IMG/VR virus record: IMGVR_UViG_3300007352_000051
Span: 1-24,008 of that record
Source of the DNA: a virus
Strand: one strand, 5' to 3'
DNA: 24,008 nt
The notes under the pieces were generated by a model. That model saw only the letters and a list, made by a program, of their open reading frames with translations, was not told the origin of the DNA and did no database searches. Shown piece by piece: positions 15,166-21,414 of the stretch (within the stretch, counting starts at the first letter, position 1; every line of letters begins with the position of its first letter). A program made the translations under genes and the position numbers.

Positions 15166-15660
15166 TTAGTTCGAGAGCGTATAGCTAATGCTCAGAGTAT
15201 TAGAAGTGGTCTTATTGATAGTGGAGAAAGTAGCGCGGGCAAGCATCGTTCCACCCGATGAAGAGTTGAACATGCCAACTTCACCGAGAGTCGTGTTTCC
15301 TTCATTAGTAGCGAAAGAAACTTCAGCGCGCCAAGAGGGAGGATTCGAGGTAAGATTCGTGGTGGTAAATGTCCCGATGGCTTTACGAGTCGTTTCAGAA
15401 CCCAGGCCAGAATCGGAAGTTGCAGGGGCCGCAGTCCCGGTGCCAATAGCAATATACGAAATGCTTTGGGCGGTATTAATTTCAGACGAAGCAATTTGCT
15501 GCAAGACCCAACGGCGGCCCGTAGTGACTACAGTATTACGATTGCTTCCCTTTTCGACTACATCATCGTAAATCGGCAACTTGCCCTTACGAATAATTTC
15601 AGAGCGAAGTGCATCCTTGAGTTCAAACTCAATGAATCCACGAAGTTTCAATTCGGCCAT
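15166..15660 (-). CDS. Tail fibre / collar-type structural protein (164 aa)
   Basis: AGGAGAAGAAG directly before the ATG, overlapping the upstream TAG, fixes the start. Residues about 40-60 are helical (NTVVTTGRRWVLQQI). They are followed by ISYIAIGTGTAAPATSDSGL and a Glu-x-x-x-Arg, the 'iaiGtGt..pa..dt.L..E..R' signature common in phage tail-fibre base and baseplate-associated proteins. The rest is a beta-sandwich with strands WRAEVSF, TLGEVGMFN, GTMLARATFS and SNTLSISYTLS. It lies just after two head-tail adaptors, so a collar or appendage-attachment role fits. Confidence 0.7.
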   Translation of the reverse strand: MAELKLRGFIEFELKDALRSEIIRKGKLPIYDDVVEKGSNRNTVVTTGRRWVLQQIASSEINTAQSISYIAIGTGTAAPATSDSGLGSETTRKAIGTFTTTNLTSNPPSWRAEVSFATNEGNTTLGEVGMFNSSSGGTMLARATFSTINKTTSNTLSISYTLSN

Positions 15661-15669
15661 CTTCTTCTC

Positions 15670-16371
15670 CTAACGTTTTCTACTTGGGTATCGCCAAGGT
15701 AATTGCGGCGGAGCAGGCGGCCCACCCATATTGCGTAAAGATGTTTCACTTAACGCGGGCCGCTGAGAGACATACGCTCCAGCATTTATTCTAGAAAAGT
15801 AGGAGAAAAGAAGTTCAAATTTAGCTTTGTAATACTTGCTTGCGGTTAAATTCTGCCCTTTGCCTTCTTTAAGAAAGGCGCGATATAGCGCATAGGCTTT
15901 CTTAAAGCGGCGGCTTACATAAGAAGGAAGCACATAAGTGCTAGCGTCACTACTACGATAGCCAGAGATAATACACTGAGTACTAATGTCCGCTCCGAAT
16001 AAATCTTCGCTCCCGGTAGGCGTGATAGACTCGTTAGGAGTAGGAATAAGCCTAAGAACAGCAATGTTTGTAGGATGAAGAGTGTAGTACCTGGGTTCTG
16101 ACGAAGAGTATTCATTTTTAGTCGCCTCAGAGACTACAGCAGAATTATATGCGATAAGATTAGCATCATCGAAGTTAACTGGATCAAGCATCGTGCCTTT
16201 CCAGGTAACTCGTGTGATATTCTTAATATAAACAGGGAGAGAATAGGTACTTTGGCCCGCTACAACAGTTAAAGCGTACCGCATCCAATAGATGTTTTCT
16301 TTGGTCGATACGTATTTCTCTGCTTCATTGAGCAGATCATTTAGATAGCTTTCGGACCAGATGATGGGCAT
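15670..16371 (-). CDS. Head-tail adaptor-like protein, second copy (233 aa)
   Basis: The ATG shares one base with the stop of the preceding 206-aa gene (TAATG). The layout resembles that gene: an N-terminal helix bundle (WSESYLNDLLNEAEKYV), the motif VVAGQSTYSLPVYIKNITRV, a beta middle with LRLIPTP, and a C-terminal helical arm (RRFKKAYALYRAFLKEGKGQ and the following helix). Proteins of this type bind below the portal in short-tailed phages (T7 gp11 and P22 gp4 have comparable roles). The C-terminus is Pro/Arg-rich (PPAPPQLPWRYPSRKR). The two copies may form two stacked rings or one may contact the fibre. Confidence 0.65.
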   Translation of the reverse strand: MPIIWSESYLNDLLNEAEKYVSTKENIYWMRYALTVVAGQSTYSLPVYIKNITRVTWKGTMLDPVNFDDANLIAYNSAVVSEATKNEYSSSEPRYYTLHPTNIAVLRLIPTPNESITPTGSEDLFGADISTQCIISGYRSSDASTYVLPSYVSRRFKKAYALYRAFLKEGKGQNLTASKYYKAKFELLFSYFSRINAGAYVSQRPALSETSLRNMGGPPAPPQLPWRYPSRKR

Positions 16372-16991
16372 TATTTTAAGCTATCCACGTAATCAGGTAA
16401 TCTCAACGTATCCCGATAAAGCTCAACTTCACGAAGGCATCGAGTATATTCATTGAAGTATTCTTGCGCCTTCACAAACTCTTCGGCTTGCTCGAAAAGA
16501 TCAGCCGTAACATAATTCTCTATCGCTTCGTCTCCACTAACAGCCGGGAGGTTAGGAGAAGAACTACCGCTAAGTGTATCGGCCGCGGCATAATAAAAGA
16601 CCCAAAAGTTGCCACTAGTAGCAGTAACACGAGGATAAATTCCGACATAGCGATAGTTAAAAACAGCGAAATACTCCGGCTCACCCGTTTGTAATTCCCA
16701 GTCATTTCGTTGCATATCCAGCCAACGAGGAGTTTTAGGAATTAGCCACCTACGAACCCGTGAATTATAAATCCCACGCAGAGCAACAAAGTCAGAGATA
16801 AGAGTAGGCAGATCGTAGTAAGACTTATTTGCAGTGACAGCAATCGTCGTCGCTTTGGGATAACAGGCTGTAAGTGATACGATCTCATCATATCCATCCT
16901 GCACGGCTTCATTGAAGTCTTCGGGCTTATAGAAATAGCCCGCATCGTTGAGATTCAACGCGGCCTTAGCGACAATTTCGTCACGAGTCAT
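16371..16991 (-). CDS. Head-tail adaptor-like protein, first copy (206 aa)
   Basis: The N-terminus (MTRDEIVAKAALNLNDAGYF, then FNEAVQDGYDEIVSL) is a helical region. It is followed by VTANKSYYDLPTLISDFVAL, a W-x-x-Q-x-G-E-P-x-Y/F segment (WELQTGEPEYF), VGIYPRV and a C-terminal helical arm (NYVTADLFEQAEEFVKAQEY). This order is characteristic of the adaptor/connector proteins of metagenomic short-tailed phages, which dock on the portal ring. The start is 3 nt after the stop of the holin-like gene with only a weak GAG ribosome site, so coupling is likely. It is followed by an evident paralogue. Confidence 0.7.
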   Translation of the reverse strand: MTRDEIVAKAALNLNDAGYFYKPEDFNEAVQDGYDEIVSLTACYPKATTIAVTANKSYYDLPTLISDFVALRGIYNSRVRRWLIPKTPRWLDMQRNDWELQTGEPEYFAVFNYRYVGIYPRVTATSGNFWVFYYAAADTLSGSSSPNLPAVSGDEAIENYVTADLFEQAEEFVKAQEYFNEYTRCLREVELYRDTLRLPDYVDSLK

Positions 16992-16994
16992 TAA

Positions 16995-17165
16995 TTAGTC
17001 TCGGCCCAATAGCCCACTCAAAGAAGTAATAGCAAGCCCCAAAAGCTCAATATCTTCATCTTTATAGGTATGCCCCGTAAAGATAGTAGCAACCCCCAGG
17101 ATTACTCCCCCCGTAGTTCTAGGATTTTTCACGAGTCTCGTCAGCACGCTTCTCAGAATTCCCAT
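16995..17165 (-). CDS. Small holin-like membrane protein (56 aa)
   Basis: I start it at the ATG at 17165, which has GGAGA 5 nt upstream. A TTG at 17177 would lengthen it by four residues but has no ribosome site. It overlaps the methyltransferase 3' end by 47 bp. Residues 16-30 (RTTGGVILGVATIFT) and 39-54 (IELLGLAITSLSGLLG) are two short hydrophobic segments separated by a charged turn (HTYKDEDI). Small phage proteins with this 'TT-G-hydrophobic-D-x-hydrophobic' plan are often annotated as holin-like. No endolysin is next to it, so a lysis role is unproven; a virion membrane peptide is an alternative. Confidence 0.6.
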   Translation of the reverse strand: MGILRSVLTRLVKNPRTTGGVILGVATIFTGHTYKDEDIELLGLAITSLSGLLGRD

Positions 17166-17712
17166 ATTTATCTCCAAAGATTACTTCCCGCAAATGCTCC
17201 GCATAAGTAATACGCGGGCGAGCTTTCCGAGCTGTGAGAATGGTGTACTGAGGATTAGCATCTTCGCTCTTAATATGAATGTTATCAAACCCCACCGAAA
17301 GTATAAGATCTTTAAGTTCAGCCGAATCCATAGCGGACACGTGAAAATCAGAAGGGCTGAGTTGTCGGCCATAAATGCAAGCCTCCCAGAAATCACGCTT
17401 ACCACGATGGTTTTCTAGCCAGTATTTAATGCAAGTGCTAAATTCAGGATAGCCTAAAATTAGCCTTCCATTTTCAGCGAGTGCCCGATGAATTTCAGTA
17501 AGAATCGTAGGATGCCATTTCTTTTCAATATGCTCAATCGTGTGCATGAAAAGAACTTCTTCAAAGACACCCTCTTCAAATGGAAGAGGCTTCTTTAAGT
17601 CAACTACCAAATCAGGCTCTAGAGCCTCATCGCAATCAACATTAAGGAAGCCTTCCAGCTTACATTGGCCACAGCCAAGGTTCAACTTCTTAGGGGGAGC
17701 TTTTTCATCCAT
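17119..17712 (-). CDS. SAM-dependent methyltransferase (197 aa)
   Basis: The class I methyltransferase fold is clear: PKKLNLGCGQ (motif I, SAM-binding loop, residues about 7-16), FLNVDCDE (acidic end of strand 2), PLPFEEGVFEEVLFMHTIEH (strand 4 region and post-motif helix) and HRALAENGRLILGYPE. A segment after it (DFWEACIYGRQLSPSDFH) resembles the substrate cap of glycan- or lipid-related methyltransferases. I chose the ATG at 17712, 2 nt after the 57-aa gene's stop; a GTG three codons upstream is the alternative, and neither has a good ribosome site. It follows a glycosyltransferase, so a methylated sugar product is a reasonable guess; the substrate is unknown. Confidence 0.78.
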   Translation of the reverse strand: MDEKAPPKKLNLGCGQCKLEGFLNVDCDEALEPDLVVDLKKPLPFEEGVFEEVLFMHTIEHIEKKWHPTILTEIHRALAENGRLILGYPEFSTCIKYWLENHRGKRDFWEACIYGRQLSPSDFHVSAMDSAELKDLILSVGFDNIHIKSEDANPQYTILTARKARPRITYAEHLREVIFGDKYGNSEKRADETREKS

Positions 17713-17714
17713 AA

Positions 17715-17888
17715 TTAGCACATTTTAGTAGTCTTAACTTCAATATATAACCGCGTGCCTGGATGAGTTTGTTTAGAGATTGCTTCAATCCAATGAATGA
17801 AATCAAAAATATCATCAAAATTAACTTCATACTCAGCCGCGCTTATAGGAATTAAATCCTTTGCAGGAATCTTAAAATTAACTTTCAT
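17715..17888 (-). CDS. Small protein between glycosyltransferase and methyltransferase (57 aa)
   Basis: Found by reading the 156-bp gap on the minus strand. An ATG at 17888 opens a 57-codon frame ending in TAA at 17715-17717. It begins MKVNFKIPAKDLIPISAAEY and ends TRLYIEVKTTKMC, with alternating hydrophobic and charged residues and an aromatic helix (DDIFDFIHWIEAIS). It overlaps the end of the glycosyltransferase by 11 bp and stops 2 nt before the methyltransferase ATG, the spacing used throughout this operon, which argues that it is real. The ribosome site is weak. No family is recognised; a partner or chaperone of the two enzymes is possible from position alone. Confidence 0.6.
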   Translation of the reverse strand: MKVNFKIPAKDLIPISAAEYEVNFDDIFDFIHWIEAISKQTHPGTRLYIEVKTTKMC

Positions 17889-18642
17889 TAAGAGACTCCA
17901 AAATCTTCATTATCTGTTCCGGGCTTCTATCGAGCCTATGCGGTTCCTCAGTTTGATCTTTGAGATTCTCAACTCTCTTTTCATCAAACTCTTTCCAAAG
18001 ATGCACATTGCCAGGCCCAACGAAATCGCTGCCCAAATTGTGCATAGTCTCTACGTTTACGTCAACGAAGACTTCAAGCTCTGGAATCTGCTCTTTAGCC
18101 CGTTTACAAAAGAAAACGTCTTCAGTCTGATAAGCAGAAGTTACGAAGAAAGGTGGCTGGACCTTCTTCAGTAAATCCACCTTAATGAGAACGCACGAAA
18201 AACCAACCGCATCACACTTAAGAAGGCCCGTTTCAGGGTCCGCCTTCTCTTTATAATCCGTGACATAGTGGCATTTCTTGTATGCTTCATCCGTGAAGTT
18301 AAAGATCATCGGATGGTAAGGATAGCCACGAATATGAGTCACGCCAGCGATAATATCTTTATCCCAACGCTGAAGCTGAGAGAAAGCATGAATACCAACG
18401 AGAACATCATCGTCGATAAACATTAGATAATCCATCTCAGCATCTAATGCAATCTTGGCCGCTTCATTGCGCATACGATCAATTGACATGCGCCGCGGAG
18501 CACATAATGAGAATTCCATCTCTTCCCCGGCCGCGTTCTTTAAGCCTTTAAGAACGCCGAGGCGAAAGGCAAACTGCATGTGATTCGCGTAATTATATTG
18601 ATCTACCGCGTTAAGAGTATTGATTCCGAGTAGAGTTTTCAT
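17878..18642 (-). CDS. GT-A-fold glycosyltransferase (254 aa)
   Basis: The domain plan is that of a family-2-like glycosyltransferase: strand LLGINTL, SIDRMRNEAAKIAL, then DYLMFIDDDV with the DxD-type D77-D79 cluster that binds metal and sugar nucleotide, IIAGVTH, a CDAVGFSCVLIKVDLL acceptor/loop region, TSAYQTEDVFFCKRAKE with E174-D175, and a late VDVNVETMHNLGS (H201). The same succession, including the TED-x-(F/Y)FCK motif, is found in the N-terminal half of the 435-aa fusion, so the two are related. It begins right after the terminator that ends the capsid block and has no ribosome site. It probably glycosylates a phage or host component in the cytoplasm during assembly. Confidence 0.8.
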   Translation of the reverse strand: MKTLLGINTLNAVDQYNYANHMQFAFRLGVLKGLKNAAGEEMEFSLCAPRRMSIDRMRNEAAKIALDAEMDYLMFIDDDVLVGIHAFSQLQRWDKDIIAGVTHIRGYPYHPMIFNFTDEAYKKCHYVTDYKEKADPETGLLKCDAVGFSCVLIKVDLLKKVQPPFFVTSAYQTEDVFFCKRAKEQIPELEVFVDVNVETMHNLGSDFVGPGNVHLWKEFDEKRVENLKDQTEEPHRLDRSPEQIMKILESLNES

Positions 18643-18650
18643 ATATTAAA

Positions 18651-18677
18651 AATTGGGGGAGGAACTATCCCTCCCCC
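18651..18677 (-). terminator. Intrinsic terminator after the head genes
   Basis: On the minus strand the 8-bp perfect stem GGGGGAGG / CCTCCCCC (18670-18677 with 18655-18662) closes a 7-nt loop and is followed by AATTTTTAA (18654 downward). The T-run is on the minus-strand side only, so it acts on the leftward transcript that ends after the decoration gene at 18703. It would limit expression of the downstream glycosyltransferase relative to capsid. Confidence 0.85.
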
Positions 18678-18702
18678 TCGATTCTCTCAGGAGGAGCGCA
18701 TC

Positions 18703-19251
18703 TTAGAGATTGCGAACAAACACCTTAGCCAGAACCGTAAGCGCCGTACCGTTAGAAGTAGCAACGCTATCAGTAGAGGCAAAAGAGGCAACGTCTTCAG
18801 CCAAGAAAGCATAAGCACGGCGAGAATTGATATACGTTACCGTAGTCTCACCCACCGTATTGCTTCCAGCCGCAGTAGAAAAGCAATTGTTCACCGTATC
18901 ACAGGAGAGCAATACACCTTTCGCAATCGAAGTCGATCCGGCCCAGTTATCAGAAGTAGCCGAGCCTCCACGAGTTGCACGACGAAGAATTGCTTCGCGC
19001 ACAACACCGAAAAGTTGAACATCGCCGATTTCGCCGTCTGCGATAGTTTCTTTGGCAACGCCGTAGAAGAACGTATCACAAAGGGCTTGCGAACCCATGC
19101 CTGACGGAAGTTTTACCGCCAAGCCATCTTCAGTTCCGTCAAGAGAAAGTCCAACAGGAGTTCCCTTGGGAATAGACGCGCCAGCATCATTACGCACACG
19201 CGACGTAATGCGATCGCCACCTTTGGTGTAGCCAACTGTAGGGGAATTCAT
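18703..19251 (-). CDS. Head decoration-like protein (182 aa)
   Basis: AAGGAG lies 11 nt before the ATG. The protein has a Gly/Ala/Ser/Thr-rich beta-sandwich composition. GGDRITSRVRNDAGASIPKG, then TPVGLSLDG, IADGEIGDVQLFGVV, AKGVLLSCDT and RRAYAFLAEDV follow the pattern of DUF2190-like small capsid-decoration proteins, in which 'A..I..Gt.V' and 'G..G.v...Gvv' strands recur. It is immediately downstream of the major capsid gene and is the last gene before a strong terminator, which fits a protein made in capsid-like amounts. It could alternatively be a fibre-base protein; a decoration or cement role is inferred. Confidence 0.65.
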   Translation of the reverse strand: MNSPTVGYTKGGDRITSRVRNDAGASIPKGTPVGLSLDGTEDGLAVKLPSGMGSQALCDTFFYGVAKETIADGEIGDVQLFGVVREAILRRATRGGSATSDNWAGSTSIAKGVLLSCDTVNNCFSTAAGSNTVGETTVTYINSRRAYAFLAEDVASFASTDSVATSNGTALTVLAKVFVRNL

Positions 19252-19272
19252 AGTTTCTTATTCTCCTTAGAA

Positions 19273-20355
19273 TTAGCTCAAAGTAAGCGTGCGCGCCACT
19301 TTGCCGATTACGCCATGCTTGCGACGATTGTTCACGCAAACATTGCCCATCCAAGCGATATGGCCCACGCGAGAGTCACCGTTATGCGGCTTAACAAAAG
19401 TCTTGCCATTTTCATCGGTGAGCATCGAGAAATCGCGCCCGGCCATATACTTAATGCGAAAGAACTTCGTGTTAAGGAAGTAAATCGTTCCGCCCGTTGT
19501 GGTGGAAGTATCGGTAGTTCCAGCGAAAACGTTGGGGACTTTCTCATCCCAAACAACAAGAGACTTCATCCACTTGATGTTCTCAAAGGGGAAGTTCTGA
19601 TCGCTAGAAGTCTGGCGATACCGCTTGTAAATTGCCATGTGGAACAATTCGTAGGTCGTCTGATCCATAAGAATGAGATCGGGCGAACCACCAGTTCCAC
19701 GAGAACAATTGTTATACATGGTCAACATTTCTTGCAGAAGACCATCTCCCGTAGTGGCCGCACTCGTAGTGCTAAAGTTGCGCCACCAGGAATAGGTGCT
19801 GCCCGAAATATTGCCCACGGTTTCAGCAGTGGTACTATATTCAATGAGCTTCGGAAGAGGCTCAATTGAAGAAGAACCATTGTTGCCGCTAACTTTGGGA
19901 GTCGTGAGAGCACCATTACCACTGCCTTGCAGCAAGTGAGTAATGAAACCTTCCTGAATTCCCATTTCAGCCTGCATGATCTTAGTCTTGACGAGATCGA
20001 CGATCTTTTCGCGATTCTTCAAAACTTCGTCCATCGAGTAAACGATGGGAATTGCAAGCTGACGCCATTCATATACCGCAGACGTAACCCCATCAACCGG
20101 AGTTACACCCAACTCATCATAACCCGCATACGAATCCATCGTACCGAGTTGGTACATCAGGGGAACCTGAATGTACGATCCACCATTCTCACTCTCGTAA
20201 AGAGAAGAGTTAATTACCTTAGAATAGAAAGCATTAGACTTGCCGATGTTATCGACAATCTTCTTAGAATAGTTAGCAAGAGTCTGAGAGAATAGAGAAT
20301 CAAGATAAGTGGTAATCTGCGACGGATTTGTTGCAGTTCCGAACGTGATTGCCAT
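19273..20355 (-). CDS. Major capsid protein, HK97-fold (360 aa)
   Basis: It directly follows the scaffold gene and precedes the decoration gene, the standard position. Features include an N-terminal helical arm (ITTYLDSLFSQTLANYSKKI), a GSYIQVPLMY strand (E-loop region), WRQLAIPIVYSMDEVLKNRE and VDLVKTKIMQAEMGIQEGF (spine helix of the P-domain), LILMDQTTYELFHMAIYKRY (A-domain) and a C-terminal FFRIKYMAGRDFSML block. The length, about 360 aa without an N-terminal delta domain, agrees with a separate scaffold gene. AGGAG with a following AGGAA before the ATG gives a strong ribosome site. Long plus-strand ORFs over this gene are shadows. Confidence 0.85.
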   Translation of the reverse strand: MAITFGTATNPSQITTYLDSLFSQTLANYSKKIVDNIGKSNAFYSKVINSSLYESENGGSYIQVPLMYQLGTMDSYAGYDELGVTPVDGVTSAVYEWRQLAIPIVYSMDEVLKNREKIVDLVKTKIMQAEMGIQEGFITHLLQGSGNGALTTPKVSGNNGSSSIEPLPKLIEYSTTAETVGNISGSTYSWWRNFSTTSAATTGDGLLQEMLTMYNNCSRGTGGSPDLILMDQTTYELFHMAIYKRYRQTSSDQNFPFENIKWMKSLVVWDEKVPNVFAGTTDTSTTTGGTIYFLNTKFFRIKYMAGRDFSMLTDENGKTFVKPHNGDSRVGHIAWMGNVCVNNRRKHGVIGKVARTLTLS

Positions 20356-20376
20356 TTCCTAATTCTTTCTCCTATG

Positions 20377-21141
20377 CTACTTCTCTATTGATTTAGCCGC
20401 AAGAGCAATAGCTTCGTCCAAGTCTAGCGCCTTCGTGTTAGTTCTAGTCGTAGAACTTTCACGGGTACTGGAGGAGGATAGCCGCGAAGTGGCGTCCTCA
20501 GAGTTATTTTTCAGTTTCGCCTTAATTTTTTCCTTAGCAGACGTTTCCGTTGCTTCGGCTTTGGCGATCTGATAAAGTCGTTTCATGTATGCCAGAGGCT
20601 TAGTATTCTTACCAGGAGCAATCTCATCCATCAGCTCAAAGATGCGCGCTTCAAACTTCTCAGCATCTTCATGCTCCGAATACAGCTTCTCAATGGCATT
20701 AGAAGTCTCTTCTTCCGCTTTGGCACGAGTCAGTTCTTCAAAGCGGGAACGATTCTCCGTATCGTAATGTTCAAGAACCTTCTCAATAGCAGGCCCAAGT
20801 TTCTCTGAGAGAAAGCCCATATCTTCGCCAAGAGCTTCCGCAAACACTTCGCGGATAGCCTTCTTCGCGGCCTTCTTTTCAGCGGGAGTATGCTCCTCAC
20901 CTTTAATTAAACCTGCTTGGCGCGCAAGAGCTTCAATAATGGGCCGCGCACTACGAGGGTCAGAAAGAGCGTTATAAAGCTTTTCGGCTTCGCTTAGTTC
21001 TTTCGGGGCTTCTTTTTCTTTCCCTCGATCATTTCCCTTAGTTCCTTGAGCATCTGCATCGTCTTTTTGCTCAGGTAGGGTTTGTACGTTATCTTCATCT
21101 TTTTCATTAATTTCATCAACAGTAGTATCGAGTTCAGACAT
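20377..21141 (-). CDS. Capsid scaffold protein (254 aa)
   Basis: Between portal and capsid, this is a very hydrophilic, highly charged protein without aromatic core: an acidic N-terminus (residues 1-50 with DEDNV, EKEAPKELSEAEKL), helical repeats with REVFAEALGEDMGF and AIEKVLEHYDTENRSRFEEL, and a Ser/Thr-rich region (SSSSTRESSTTRTNT). It ends with a small amphipathic helix (LDLDEAIALAAKSIEK), the kind of C-terminal helix used by scaffold proteins to bind capsid subunits. The start is the only sensible one; its ribosome site (AAAGG, 14 nt away) is weak. Confidence 0.8.
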   Translation of the reverse strand: MSELDTTVDEINEKDEDNVQTLPEQKDDADAQGTKGNDRGKEKEAPKELSEAEKLYNALSDPRSARPIIEALARQAGLIKGEEHTPAEKKAAKKAIREVFAEALGEDMGFLSEKLGPAIEKVLEHYDTENRSRFEELTRAKAEEETSNAIEKLYSEHEDAEKFEARIFELMDEIAPGKNTKPLAYMKRLYQIAKAEATETSAKEKIKAKLKNNSEDATSRLSSSSTRESSTTRTNTKALDLDEAIALAAKSIEK

Positions 21142-21174
21142 TGAAATTAGTAACCTTTCTTAGAATCTTTCCCT

Positions 21175-21414
21175 TTACCCTTCATCTTTTCCATGAGCTT
21201 CTGCTTCATGGCCGCTTTCATTGTTCCCTTTTTCATTCCGCAAGGCATCCTTTTCTTTAACCTCAAACTTAGCTAGAATAGCATCTGTAAGCTTTTTTAG
21301 ATCAATTGTCCCGTCAAGTGTAATTGATCCGCGGGACAAAGAATACCAATCTTGCCGAGATAGAACATCCTCAACAATAGCATCTGTAAGAAACGCAAGT
21401 AATTTAGTCCTCAT
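21175..21414 (-). CDS. Small unrecognised head-operon protein (79 aa)
   Basis: The ATG overlaps the portal stop as ATGA (21411-21414), so it is translationally coupled to portal. Residues 1-25 (MRTKLLAFLTDAIVEDVLSR) are helical and amphipathic; residues 30-50 include SITLDGTIDLKKLTDAILAK; the C-terminal 30 residues are charged and disordered-looking (KEKDALRNEKGNNESGH). It precedes the scaffold gene. Small proteins at this place are often assembly factors or minor virion proteins, but I recognise no family. Confidence 0.65.
   Translation of the reverse strand: MRTKLLAFLTDAIVEDVLSRQDWYSLSRGSITLDGTIDLKKLTDAILAKFEVKEKDALRNEKGNNESGHEAEAHGKDEG

Noticed and set aside
15192-15494. 100-aa minus-strand ORF inside the 164-aa tail protein
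   Set aside because: Out-of-frame, Leu/Pro/Arg-rich translation of a gene with a clear ribosome site and family motif.
17166-17177. TTG start adding four residues to the holin-like protein
   Set aside because: GGAGA lies 5 nt before the ATG at 17165 and would be inside the longer reading; the TTG has no site.
17713-17721. GTG start adding three residues to the methyltransferase
   Set aside because: No better ribosome site than the ATG at 17712; the ATG sits 2 nt after the 57-aa gene's stop, as in the rest of the operon.
18687-18697. AGGAGGAGCGC on the plus strand
   Set aside because: Looks like a ribosome site, but no plus-strand start codon or frame follows; it falls between minus-strand genes.
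19315-19869. 184-aa plus-strand ORF opposite the capsid gene
   Set aside because: Long antisense shadow of a highly constrained capsid gene; composition is unlike a protein and no ribosome site fits the operon direction.
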